Of a DNA stretch of 33,671 nucleotides, positions 1 through 8,649 are shown one piece after another. A program made the translations under genes and the position numbers. Where the stretch lies: NCBI GenBank assembly GCA_009695465.1, contig SIAW01000021.1, positions 1 through 33,671 on the forward strand, read 5' to 3'. Origin of the DNA: Pedosphaera sp. Lineage in GTDB: Bacteria; Verrucomicrobiota; Verrucomicrobiia; Limisphaerales; UBA1100. The notes under the pieces are model-generated. The model was not told the DNA's origin and searched no databases. It saw only the letters and a program-made list of their open reading frames with translations. Each line of letters opens with the position of its first letter. The stretch's first letter is position 1.

Positions 1-2
1 AC

Positions 3-1841
3 GCGCTGCCGACGGATATTGTGCCGGCCAATCCGCCGTACTTCAGCCAAGTGGTGCAGCGCACGACCACACGGCCGGACATCATCTTCATCGCGCAAGA
101 TTTGGGTGTGGCGGGCAATGTGTTGCCGGTCATCCAGATTCCCGACACCGGCAATTGGGATGGTTCGATGATCCCGTTCAACACCCAGCAAGGTGCGGCA
201 GGCCGATATATGGGGCCGGGAGTCATCCGCACGCCGGCGGGCGCGTCCATCCAATATGCGTTCACCACGCGCGCCCCGTTTCATCAAGTGATCTGGGCGG
301 GCCAGCCGGGTATTGAAGGCAACATGGTCACCCAATTCCAATGGGGTTGGATTACCAACACCGGGCCAAATGATTTCATCCGGTTTCCAGAGTCAGACAT
401 CACGCAGGTCGAAGCCATCACGGGGCCGAGCGGGACGGTTGCGGAGATCACCGCGTTGTCCGTGTACGATGGGGCGAATGCCCAGTTCACAGCGCCTTCG
501 ACCAGCTACATCATCGATCGTGCAGCCGACAGTCTCATTGTGTACGGGCGCCGCTTGGACACGGTAAAGTTTATCAAGATTCTGGACCACAATTCCAGTG
601 TCAACGGCAAGTACAACGTGGTGCAGACCATTGATGCGCGCCGGTACATCATGAGCGATCAGCAAATCGTGCTGCCTCCGGGGGCGCTGGATGAAAAGAC
701 GGTGACCACGACTTCGCCCGTGCGCTATCGGCGGATCAGTCTGTTGAATACACAGGGCGATAGCGCTTCGGAGTTGATCTACCAGATCCGCGATGGGCGC
801 CCGATCGTGACTTCAACGCAGTACGACGGGCTGCCGTTGAACACGACAAAGAGCCTGATCATCCAAGGCAGCGGCTTCAAGTCCGCCAATGGCATCGTCA
901 ATCAGATCTGGTTTTTTGATGATAACAACGCATCGAATTACTTGGACGACCCCAACACCGGCACCGGCACATTCCCCATCCCCGTGGCGATCTTGGATAT
1001 CAACGCCGCCAGCGGTTACGTGGCGGCCAGTGGAGTGGGGGCCAGAAATTCTGACATCGTCATCACCGACAACTCCATCTATCTGCCGCCGCATCTCATC
1101 AGCGATGGCAGTTTTGCACCCGGTGGTGTCCCAGTGAATTTCATCTCGAATGGCTTTGGCACACTGGGTCAGGGCAACAACATGGCCCGCAGTGAAGGCA
1201 ACAACACCGATGCGTTGGTGGGCATGTTCATCAAGCACATGCGTGTGGTCATCAATCCCGATGCCACTGGCCAGCCCAACGCCAACGTCAGAATGAGCGC
1301 TGCGCGGCCGACGGTGCAGGGTTACACGCAATTGGGCATCGGCGGCGACCGCAATGCCAGCGTCGTCGCAACCGCGCCCACCACACCGACCATTATTGAT
1401 TCGTTCACTGACGCCACAATCCCGGGTGCGCCGGTGACGGCTGCCGATGCCAATCGCACGTGGATGCGCGGCAACAATGCAGACGTACTGACGATTCGCG
1501 GCACGGGTTTGGATCTCGCGGTGTCGATCGAGTTCGTGGATGGCTTGGGCTTCCCCATCCAATCCACCGACGCCAACGGCTTGGCGCCGCAGCCCGTCTC
1601 CCTGCGGCAGGCGGCCAATCCCAGCGCGCTGGCGCCGGGCGTGGTCATCGTGCCGTACGGATTGATCGGCTCGCGCGATGCGTATGAGATTCGCATCAGC
1701 CCAGTGACCTTTGGATTTAACGGCAACGCGCTGTTCGATTCGGCCGCCGCTACCAATCCCAGCCAGCTTCGTCGCGTGGTCATCCGAACACCGTTCGGCA
1801 CGGCGATGGCCCCGGCCGCAGCGTTCGTGATAATCCAATAG
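3..1841 (+). CDS. Large surface/secreted protein with TIG-like repeats, 5' end outside the window
   Basis: The reading frame is open to the left edge of the window. A GTG at 21 is the first possible start, but no ribosome binding site is visible and the frame continues upstream, so this is probably the C-terminal part of a larger protein. At least 606 residues are seen. The sequence is rich in Asn, Thr, Gly and Val with beta-strand character. It holds recurring segments resembling IPT/TIG (Ig-like) units: DSLIVYGRRLD, KSLIIQGSGFK and DVLTIRGTGLD, each a hydrophobic strand followed by a Gly turn. No enzyme motif, membrane segment or sorting signal is seen near the C terminus (ends FVIIQ). The stop lies 18 bp before rsmH on the same strand, so co-transcription is possible. 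A cell-surface or matrix role is inferred from composition only. Confidence 0.6.
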   Translation, partial: ALPTDIVPANPPYFSQVVQRTTTRPDIIFIAQDLGVAGNVLPVIQIPDTGNWDGSMIPFNTQQGAAGRYMGPGVIRTPAGASIQYAFTTRAPFHQVIWAGQPGIEGNMVTQFQWGWITNTGPNDFIRFPESDITQVEAITGPSGTVAEITALSVYDGANAQFTAPSTSYIIDRAADSLIVYGRRLDTVKFIKILDHNSSVNGKYNVVQTIDARRYIMSDQQIVLPPGALDEKTVTTTSPVRYRRISLLNTQGDSASELIYQIRDGRPIVTSTQYDGLPLNTTKSLIIQGSGFKSANGIVNQIWFFDDNNASNYLDDPNTGTGTFPIPVAILDINAASGYVAASGVGARNSDIVITDNSIYLPPHLISDGSFAPGGVPVNFISNGFGTLGQGNNMARSEGNNTDALVGMFIKHMRVVINPDATGQPNANVRMSAARPTVQGYTQLGIGGDRNASVVATAPTTPTIIDSFTDATIPGAPVTAADANRTWMRGNNADVLTIRGTGLDLAVSIEFVDGLGFPIQSTDANGLAPQPVSLRQAANPSALAPGVVIVPYGLIGSRDAYEIRISPVTFGFNGNALFDSAAATNPSQLRRVVIRTPFGTAMAPAAAFVIIQ

Positions 1842-1859
1842 CAACGTTGCGAAAGATGA

Positions 1860-2750
1860 TTGCCCGTGTCCAGTTTTGCGCACAAACCAGTTCTACTCGC
1901 CGAAGTGATCGCGGCGTTGCGACCCCACGACGGGGGGCGGTATGTGGATGGCACACTCGGCGGTGCGGGCCATGCGGAGGCGATTTTACAAGCCAGCGCG
2001 CCAACGGGCTGGCTTGGGGGGGGCGACCGGGATGGAGCAGCGATTGCGGCTGCAGCGTCCAGACTCGCGCCATTTGCCGGACGCTGGGAATTGTGGCGCG
2101 GCACCTTCGCGGAATTGCCGCAGTGGATTACCTCGGCCAGCGTGGACGGCGTACTGCTGGACTTGGGCGTGAGCTCGCCGCAACTGGATCAACCAGCGCG
2201 GGGTTTCAGTTTTCAGCATGATGGCCCGCTCGACATGAGGATGGACGATCGCCAAACCCTGACAGCCGCAGAGGTGGTTAACACCACTGGCGAGGAAACG
2301 TTGGCGAATATTTTTTGGGAACTCGGCGAGGAAAGACAGTCGCGCAAACTGGCGCGCGGCATCGTGCGCCAGCGTGATCGCGCCCGCATCGAGACCACCG
2401 CACAGTTGGCGGCCATGATCGAGCAGATGGCACCGCGGCGCGGCCAGCGCATCCATCCGGCCACGCGGGTGTTTCAGGCGTTGCGCATGCACGTGAATGA
2501 CGAAGCCGGACTGGTGCAACGCGGGTTGCCCGCTGTGGCGTCATTACTGCGACCGGGCGGACGACTGGCCGTCATCACGTTCCATTCGCTGGAGGCCAGG
2601 CTCGTGAAGCAATTTGGCGACAGCACCGCGAAGGCGGAACCGGCCACGATGCGTTGGGTCAATCGAAAGGTGATTAAACCCAGCGAAGCTGAACTGACGG
2701 AGAACCCGCGCTCGCGCAGCGCCTGTCTGCGCGTGCTGGAGAAGTGTTGA
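1860..2750 (+). CDS. rsmH: 16S rRNA (cytosine(1402)-N(4))-methyltransferase RsmH
   Basis: RsmH (MraW) uses S-adenosylmethionine to N4-methylate C1402 in the decoding centre of 16S rRNA, and its gene is a usual early member of dcw clusters. The 296-residue length fits the family. Recognisable blocks are HKPVLLAEV near the N terminus, the SAM-binding DGTLGGAGHAEAIL, DRD at the end of strand 2, LLDLGVSSPQLDQ, RGFSF then GPLDMRMD, FQALRMHVNDE and AVITFHSLEARLVK. The assigned start is a TTG at 1860; an in-frame GTG at 1866 is equally possible because neither has a clear Shine-Dalgarno. The residues before DRD are Gly-Gly-Gly, where the family normally has a hydrophobic residue, and a run of eight G encodes them. 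No mraZ lies directly upstream, unlike the common dcw order. Confidence 0.95.
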   Translation: MPVSSFAHKPVLLAEVIAALRPHDGGRYVDGTLGGAGHAEAILQASAPTGWLGGGDRDGAAIAAAASRLAPFAGRWELWRGTFAELPQWITSASVDGVLLDLGVSSPQLDQPARGFSFQHDGPLDMRMDDRQTLTAAEVVNTTGEETLANIFWELGEERQSRKLARGIVRQRDRARIETTAQLAAMIEQMAPRRGQRIHPATRVFQALRMHVNDEAGLVQRGLPAVASLLRPGGRLAVITFHSLEARLVKQFGDSTAKAEPATMRWVNRKVIKPSEAELTENPRSRSACLRVLEKC

Positions 2751-2754
2751 GGCC

Positions 2755-4914
2755 ATGATGCAACCAACACAACTGAATCGTTGTTTCCAAGCCGGTCGGC
2801 ACGCGGCAGGCGTTCTCGCAGCGGCATTGCTGTGTTGTTTCAATGTCGGCACCGCGTCGGCTGCATTGAGTCCGATGGGCAAAGAGTTTCCGCTCATCGG
2901 CGATATCGCCGGGCATCAGCAGCGACCGCAGATGGTCATGGGCGCTGCCGGTGGGTTTGTCGTTTGGCAGAATGAATCGGACAAAAGCAACGGCGAACAT
3001 GTGATGGTGCAACCGCTCAACGTGGGCATGGTGGGCGTGGGCATCCCCATCCGTTTGAGCGCGGCGACTGATGGGCGTTTGGAAAGGAATCCGTGCGGCG
3101 CGTTGCTGCCCGATGGCGGAGTGGCGGTGGCATGGGAGGCTGGCACACGCGCCAATCGCGAGATCTATCTGCGAGTGCTCGCGCCCAACTTTGTTTTTCT
3201 GACAACGGAGATCGTGGCGAACACCAAGCAGACGGGAGATCAGCATGACCCCGCGCTGACGGTGTTGGCGGATGGCACCATCGTCGTGCTGTGGCGCAGC
3301 GATGGACAGGACGGCAGCAACGGCGGGATCTACGGGCAACTCTTCACGAGCCAAGGCGCGAAATATGGCGCGGAGTTCAGGGTGAATCAGAACACGCAGA
3401 TGGATCAAAGCCAGCCCAGCGTGACGGCGCTCAAGGGCGGCGGTTTTGTGGCGGCGTGGGTTTCGGAATCTGCCAGTGGCAAAACTTCTGATGGCGCACC
3501 CAATCTGAAAGGCAATGTCTTTGGCCGACTTTTTTCAGCGCAAGGCATTGCGACCGGCAACGAGTATCGCTTGAACGGAACCGACGTGGTTTGCTCCGAA
3601 CCTGTGTTGGCGGCGATGGGGGATGGATTTGCGTTGGCGTGGGTGCAGCAGGATGAAAAGACGATGGCCAATCTCGGCGATATTTTTGCGCGCACGTTTG
3701 GAGCCGATGGATTGCCGCTGAGCGAAGGTGTGCGGCTCAACACGTGGGTCATCGGCAAGCAAAGCTCGCCGTCGCTGGCAGCGTCCGGCAAAGAGGTGCT
3801 GGTGGCATGGCAATGCGAGGTGCGCCAGACCGGTGGTTACGAAGTGCATGGACGGCTGCTCTCGGGCGGTGCGGAATTCCGGGCCAACACGCGCGTCTTG
3901 TATCATCAGCGCCAACCAACGGTTGCAGTGGACGGTCATGGAAATTTCGGTGTGGCGTGGGTGGATTACATCCGCGACCGGCATGCCATTTTATCGGTCA
4001 GACAATTTGCACCTACGGCCGAACAGGACATCACGGCCGGAGCGGATGTGAATTACGAGGGCACGGCCGCGAACGGCGTCACGTTGGCGGGGCAAGTGGC
4101 CAAACCGGAAGACCCCGTGAAAACAGAATTGGCCGGACGCGCCGCAGTCCAACAGGAGGCCGTGGAGCGCGCAGTGGATCAGCAAGTGGCGCAGGCTGCC
4201 ACTGTTGCACAGGCTGCGGCTGGCGCCGCTGCAACGATAATTCTTCGTAGCACGGCGCAAACGGCGACAGGTAACGAAGTTCGGACATCACCGATGGGTC
4301 CGGTTGCGAGCGGCATGACGGCCGGACGCATCTCGACAGTGAAAGCAGGCGCCGCCAGTCCGTCACAGGCCGCGCTGTCCAGTGCGGCCGCCGCCAATCG
4401 ATTGACAATTTCACGCACAGCTTCGGCGAACACTTTGCGAAACATAGTGAGCCAAGCGCGGACAGCGCAGCCTGCACTTCCCTCCGCCGTGACACGTTCG
4501 GGTTATATCGAGCCAAAAGGCGCGGCCACGGGCGCGACCAAGACCGTGGCGGTCACCGCAGCGACGAAGGCGGTCGTGAGTCGCGCAGCCGCATCAACGG
4601 GCAGCGCGAGTACCACTGCGAGTCGGACAACAACCGCGGCCAGTCGGTTGACGACCGTGCGCAACACCGCCGCCAGCAGTGCCACTGCGGCGCGGGCGGT
4701 GCCGGCGGTGCAGGCGTCGTTGACGGGATCGGGCCGGAACATGCAGATGCAATGGAACACCACTGCCGGCGGCAAATATCAGGTGCAGGGTTCGGTGGAT
4801 CAACAGTCGTGGCAAAACGTCGGGGCAATCCGCACGGGTGCGGGAGCGACGGACGCGGTGCCGGTGGATGCGGCGGGCAATCTGCGCTTCTTTCGCGTGA
4901 CGAAAACCAACTGA
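2755..4914 (+). CDS. Secreted beta-propeller-like protein with Ala/Thr-rich linker, inserted between rsmH and ftsL
   Basis: This 719-residue protein has an N-terminal signal peptide (hydrophobic stretch VLAAALLCCFNVGTASA, residues about 19-36). Residues about 45-430 contain repeated beta-blade-like units with a hydrophobic-Trp signature: GGFVVWQN, GVAVAWEAG, TIVVLWRSDGQDGS, GGFVAAWVS, DGFALAWVQ, EVLVAWQCE and NFGVAWVD. Several are followed by GxxxGRLFS or GIYGQLFTSQG. This resembles secreted repeat proteins of the type 'DGSxxGIYGQxF'. Residues about 430-650 are a low-complexity Ala/Thr/Ser/Val-rich segment, and the last 65 residues form a small beta domain (KYQVQGSVDQQSWQNVG) like C-terminal domains common in secreted PVC proteins. 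It starts 4 bp after rsmH and ends 1 bp before ftsL, so it sits inside the dcw operon. Its function is not recognised; a periplasmic or surface location is inferred. Confidence 0.75.
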   Translation: MMQPTQLNRCFQAGRHAAGVLAAALLCCFNVGTASAALSPMGKEFPLIGDIAGHQQRPQMVMGAAGGFVVWQNESDKSNGEHVMVQPLNVGMVGVGIPIRLSAATDGRLERNPCGALLPDGGVAVAWEAGTRANREIYLRVLAPNFVFLTTEIVANTKQTGDQHDPALTVLADGTIVVLWRSDGQDGSNGGIYGQLFTSQGAKYGAEFRVNQNTQMDQSQPSVTALKGGGFVAAWVSESASGKTSDGAPNLKGNVFGRLFSAQGIATGNEYRLNGTDVVCSEPVLAAMGDGFALAWVQQDEKTMANLGDIFARTFGADGLPLSEGVRLNTWVIGKQSSPSLAASGKEVLVAWQCEVRQTGGYEVHGRLLSGGAEFRANTRVLYHQRQPTVAVDGHGNFGVAWVDYIRDRHAILSVRQFAPTAEQDITAGADVNYEGTAANGVTLAGQVAKPEDPVKTELAGRAAVQQEAVERAVDQQVAQAATVAQAAAGAAATIILRSTAQTATGNEVRTSPMGPVASGMTAGRISTVKAGAASPSQAALSSAAAANRLTISRTASANTLRNIVSQARTAQPALPSAVTRSGYIEPKGAATGATKTVAVTAATKAVVSRAAASTGSASTTASRTTTAASRLTTVRNTAASSATAARAVPAVQASLTGSGRNMQMQWNTTAGGKYQVQGSVDQQSWQNVGAIRTGAGATDAVPVDAAGNLRFFRVTKTN

Positions 4915-4915
4915 G

Positions 4916-5260
4916 ATGAATCAAAAGAATCTTTCCAGAGAGCGATTTGTGCCGGCACTGAAAGCCGCGATGATCTGCTTGGTCACCTGCGCGCTGGGAC
5001 TGGGTTACGTCTGGCAAAAACAGCAAATCGCAAAGCTGGGCGAGGAGATGAAGAAGCGTGAGGAACATCTCACCGCGCTGCGGCAGGAGGACAAGCGGTA
5101 CAACGACATCCTCGCGCAGTTGAAATCGCCGCAGATGCTCGATCAGTTGGCGCGCGAGTGGCGGCTGAATTTGGAGGTGCCCAAACCGCAGCAAGTGGTG
5201 GTGGCACCGGAGCCGACAGCGGAGACCTTCACTCGTCCCCTGCGCGCGGCCAGCCGGTAA
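4916..5260 (+). CDS. ftsL: FtsL-like cell division protein
   Basis: This 114-residue bitopic protein has a short basic cytoplasmic tail, one membrane segment (about residues 17-34) and a periplasmic coiled coil (about 36-65, rich in Glu, Lys, Gln and Leu). It ends with an FtsL-like motif (SPQMLDQLAREWRLNLEVPKP) and a Pro-rich tail. FtsL forms the FtsQLB complex that activates FtsWI. The family is poorly conserved in sequence, so the call rests on size, topology, the terminal motif and position directly before ftsI. The ATG at 4916 follows the previous stop by one base, which implies translational coupling. Confidence 0.8.
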   Translation: MNQKNLSRERFVPALKAAMICLVTCALGLGYVWQKQQIAKLGEEMKKREEHLTALRQEDKRYNDILAQLKSPQMLDQLAREWRLNLEVPKPQQVVVAPEPTAETFTRPLRAASR

Positions 5261-5266
5261 TCGGCA

Positions 5267-7153
5267 ATGGCACAATCCGCATCCACACATCAGCCGCTGC
5301 AGCCGACAAAAGCCGGGCGACGCTGGCTGATTTGTTTTGCGGCGATGCTGATGATTTCCTTTGGGGCGCTGGCCTATCGGCTGGTGGATCTGCAGATCGT
5401 GCGGCACGAGCAACTGCACGACACGGCGCGCGATAACACCACTCGCACGGTGATTCTGGAGCCGCGCCGTGGCGACATCTTTGACATCCGTGGAAACAAA
5501 CTGGCGACGAGCAAATTTGTGAAGAGCGTCTGCGCCGATCCGGCGTTGCTGGGCAAATACCACGCCGAAGTCGCGCGCGCACTGGCGCCGGTATTGCAGT
5601 TAGATCCGGTGGAGCTGGAAAAGCGGCTGCGCCCGACCTTGCAGAGATCCACGACAGGTGAACTCAAAACCAACCGGTACGTGGTGCTGCGGCGCAAAGT
5701 GAAGCCGGAGATGTGGGAGGCGGTGAAATCCACGATGGCCACGATGGCGTTGCCCGACGAGCCTGCGCGATTAGCGGGTGAGCAGCGGCAATTTTACACC
5801 GGCCTGCGGCAGCGCGCCATTTTTGCCGACCGCACTGAGGATCAGCAGCGGCTGTATCCATCGGGCGCACTGGCTGCGCATGTGCTGGGATTTGTGGGCG
5901 GCGATGATCACGCCGGCAAGGAAGGGATTGAGTCGGCGATGGATTCGCACCTGACGGGCGCGCGCGGCTGGCGGGTGATCGAGACCGATGCCCGCAAGCG
6001 CGAGAAGGTGGAGCATCGCGTGCAGGATGTGCCGGCGCGCAACGGACTCAATGTGGTGCTGACGCTGGATGCGGGCATGCAGAACATCGTGGAGACCGAG
6101 TTGGCTGTCGCCATCAAAAAGCATCAGCCGCAGGGTGCGACGGTCATCGTGGTGCGTCCACGTACCGGTGACATTCTGGCGATGGCGAATGCGCCGACGT
6201 TCGATCCCAATAAACCCGGAGAGGCTGCCGATGCGCAACGGCGCAATCGCGCGGTGACGGATCTGTCCGAGCCAGGCTCGACTTTTAAGATCGTGCCGAT
6301 TGCCGCCGCGCTCAATCAGGAAAAGACCACGCTGAAGAGCCAGTTCCACTGCGGCGAGGGACAATTTCTCTACGCGGGCAAAGTGCTCCACGACCATCAT
6401 CCGTACGGACTGCTGAGCGTCGAAGGCATCATCACCAAGTCCTCCAACATTGGCGCGGCCAAGGTGGGCATGCTGTTGGGCGCGCCGTTGCTGCACCAGT
6501 ACATCCACGACTTCGGTTTTGGACGCAGGACCGCGGTGCAATTGCCGGGCGAAGTCGCGGGCGTCGTGCATCCATTGCCGCGCTGGAACGCGCTGTCGAT
6601 CACGCGCGTGCCGATGGGGCACGAGATGAGCGCCACGCCGTTGCAGATGGTGATGATGATGAGTGCGATTGCCAATCGCGGGCAGTTGATGCAACCGCGC
6701 ATCGTGGATCATCTGGCCAATGACGAGGGGCAAGTGGTCGTGCGCTTTCCCGCCAAGGCGGTGCGGCAGGTGATTAAACCTGAGGCTGCCACGCAGATGA
6801 CGCGCGCTCTCAAGACGGTCGTCGGCGCCGAAGGCACCGCCAAACTGGCGCGGTTGCCGTACCATTCTGTGGCGGGCAAAACGGGCACGGCGCAGAAGCC
6901 CGGTCCCGGCGGTTATCTGCCCGGCAAATATTATTCCTCGTTCATCGGATTTTTTCCTGCCGACGCGCCCGAACTGTGTATCCTCGTTTCCATGGACGAA
7001 CCGCAGGGGGAATATTACGGCGGCGTGGTGGCCGCACCGGTGTTCAAGGCTATCGCTGAGCGCGCTGCCAGTTATCTGGCAATCAAGCCGGACTTGAATC
7101 CGGATGCCAATCTGAGTTCCGCCGCCGCCAAGTCCCAACCGCGCCGTCCGTAG
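5267..7153 (+). CDS. ftsI: Peptidoglycan D,D-transpeptidase FtsI (PBP3)
   Basis: This class B penicillin-binding protein crosslinks septal peptidoglycan together with FtsW. Of its 628 residues, about 20-40 form the membrane anchor. The PBP dimerisation domain begins with LEPRRGDIFDIRGNKLA. The transpeptidase domain carries all three active-site motifs: Ser338-Thr-Phe-Lys341 (GSTFK), Ser392-Ser-Asn394 and Lys538-Thr-Gly-Thr. RPRTGDILAMANAPTFDPN is the usual block before the SxxK motif. No PASTA domain is present at the C terminus, which is a short Pro/Ala-containing tail. The ATG is 6 bp after ftsL and murE begins 2 bp after the stop, so it is part of one tight operon. Confidence 0.96.
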   Translation: MAQSASTHQPLQPTKAGRRWLICFAAMLMISFGALAYRLVDLQIVRHEQLHDTARDNTTRTVILEPRRGDIFDIRGNKLATSKFVKSVCADPALLGKYHAEVARALAPVLQLDPVELEKRLRPTLQRSTTGELKTNRYVVLRRKVKPEMWEAVKSTMATMALPDEPARLAGEQRQFYTGLRQRAIFADRTEDQQRLYPSGALAAHVLGFVGGDDHAGKEGIESAMDSHLTGARGWRVIETDARKREKVEHRVQDVPARNGLNVVLTLDAGMQNIVETELAVAIKKHQPQGATVIVVRPRTGDILAMANAPTFDPNKPGEAADAQRRNRAVTDLSEPGSTFKIVPIAAALNQEKTTLKSQFHCGEGQFLYAGKVLHDHHPYGLLSVEGIITKSSNIGAAKVGMLLGAPLLHQYIHDFGFGRRTAVQLPGEVAGVVHPLPRWNALSITRVPMGHEMSATPLQMVMMMSAIANRGQLMQPRIVDHLANDEGQVVVRFPAKAVRQVIKPEAATQMTRALKTVVGAEGTAKLARLPYHSVAGKTGTAQKPGPGGYLPGKYYSSFIGFFPADAPELCILVSMDEPQGEYYGGVVAAPVFKAIAERAASYLAIKPDLNPDANLSSAAAKSQPRRP

Positions 7154-7155
7154 CG

Positions 7156-8646
7156 ATGAAACTTTCGGCGTTGCTGGGTGCCCTGCAGCCGCGCACCGTT
7201 TCGGGCGGCGTTGAGGTCGAGTGTCGCGGGCTTGCTTATGATTCGCGTCAAGTGACGCCGGGCATTCTTTTCTTCGCGTTGCCCGGCTCGCGTGTGGACG
7301 GCGCAAAATTCTCAGCGCCGGCCGCAGCAAACGGTGCAGTCGCCGTGGTGGCCGAGTCCGCAGCAGCACTGCCGCCGACCATCCCGCAAATCATCGTTCC
7401 CAACGCGCGACAAGCGATGGCCCGCGTGGCGGCGGCATTTTATGGCCAGCCCAGTCGCGCCCTGCGTGTCATCGGCATCACCGGAACCAACGGCAAGACC
7501 ACCGTCGCGTTTCTTGTGCGGCACCTGCTCAACTCTGCGGGCATCCGCACGGGCATGCTGGGCACGGTGGAGTACGACACGGGCGACCGCGTGATTCCCG
7601 CCAGTCGCACCACACCCGAGTCGCTCGATCTCCAGCAGATGTTTGCCCGCATGCGCGATGCCGGTTGCGACGCTTGCGTGATGGAGGTCAGTTCGCACGC
7701 GCTCTGCCAGCATCGCGTGGAGGAGATTCAGTTTCATGCCGGTGTCTTCACCAATCTCACGCGCGACCATTTGGATTATCACGGTGACATGGAAAAGTAT
7801 TTTACCGCCAAGCGACGGCTCTTTGAAATGCTGCACCCCGATCGCGCGCCCGGAACGGCGATCATTAATGTGGACGATCTCTACGGCCAGCGACTGGCAT
7901 CGACGCTGTCCGCTGAGGAGACCACCAGTTTCGGTTTGTCAGATGGCAGCGGATTACGCGGCAGGATCCAGCAATTGGGCGCGCAGGAAACACACTTTCA
8001 CGTGGCCAATGCCGGCGCGCGCGCGGGCGAATGGGATCAGCAATTTCCATTGATCGGTCGGCACAATGTCAGCAACGCCCTCGCTGCCATCGGCGTCGGA
8101 CTGGCGATGGGACTGGATGCGAAGACCATTCAATGCGCGATGGCGACAGCGCCGCCCGCGCCGGGGCGATTGGAGCCGGTTGACTGCGGCCAGCCCTTTG
8201 CGGTGTTCGTGGATTACGCCCACACCGATGACGCGCTGCGACAGGTGTTGATCACCTTGCGCGAAATCACCCGCGGTCGGTTGTTGCTACTGTTCGGTTG
8301 CGGCGGCAATCGTGATGCCGGCAAGCGCCCGGCGATGGGAGAGGTCGCCGCTGAGTTGGCCGACATCACCCTAGTCACCAACGACAATCCACGCCGCGAA
8401 TCGCCGGAGACCATCGCGGCGCAGATTGTCGCGGGCTATCATTGCGGCCGCAGTGATGGTTGTGAGATCGAGCTGGATCGCGCGCGCGCCATTGAGAAAA
8501 TCCTCCAACAAGCACAGCCCGGTGACACTGTCTTGCTGGCGGGCAAAGGCCACGAGACATACCAAGAGGCAGGCGATGCCGTTGCTGTGTTTGATGATCG
8601 GCAACATGCGACGACTGTGTTGGCGGCGCTGGGCCACGGTCGGTGA
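7156..8646 (+). CDS. murE: UDP-MurNAc-L-Ala-D-Glu:meso-diaminopimelate ligase MurE
   Basis: MurE adds the third residue of the stem peptide in the cytoplasm using ATP. The 496-residue protein shows the Mur ligase P-loop GTNGKTT at 110-116 (Lys114) and the MurE block SRTTPESLDLQ. It also has MEVSSHAL, NLTRDHLDYH followed by the AKRRLF segment with the carbamylated-lysine position, and DYAHTDDAL. The specificity motif is DNPR at 410-413, the signature of enzymes that use meso-diaminopimelate rather than lysine. The start is 2 bp after the ftsI stop. This gene is the best evidence in the window for Gram-negative-type (A1-gamma) peptidoglycan. Confidence 0.97.
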   Translation: MKLSALLGALQPRTVSGGVEVECRGLAYDSRQVTPGILFFALPGSRVDGAKFSAPAAANGAVAVVAESAAALPPTIPQIIVPNARQAMARVAAAFYGQPSRALRVIGITGTNGKTTVAFLVRHLLNSAGIRTGMLGTVEYDTGDRVIPASRTTPESLDLQQMFARMRDAGCDACVMEVSSHALCQHRVEEIQFHAGVFTNLTRDHLDYHGDMEKYFTAKRRLFEMLHPDRAPGTAIINVDDLYGQRLASTLSAEETTSFGLSDGSGLRGRIQQLGAQETHFHVANAGARAGEWDQQFPLIGRHNVSNALAAIGVGLAMGLDAKTIQCAMATAPPAPGRLEPVDCGQPFAVFVDYAHTDDALRQVLITLREITRGRLLLLFGCGGNRDAGKRPAMGEVAAELADITLVTNDNPRRESPETIAAQIVAGYHCGRSDGCEIELDRARAIEKILQQAQPGDTVLLAGKGHETYQEAGDAVAVFDDRQHATTVLAALGHGR

Positions 8647-8649
8647 ATC

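Noticed and set aside
813-1883. Open frame of 356 codons antisense to the TIG-like gene
   Set aside because: The product is Arg/His/Gly-rich without domain features and the + strand protein has coherent beta repeats.
4050-4720. DNA-level tandem repeat in the Ala/Thr-rich part of the secreted protein
   Set aside because: The segment is low in amino-acid complexity, but I see no regular repeating nucleotide unit.
5771-7369. Open frame of 532 codons on the - strand, antisense to ftsI and murE
   Set aside because: The + strand carries unambiguous ftsI and murE with all motifs. The antisense product is His/Arg-rich low-quality sequence, a common artefact of GC-rich codon use.
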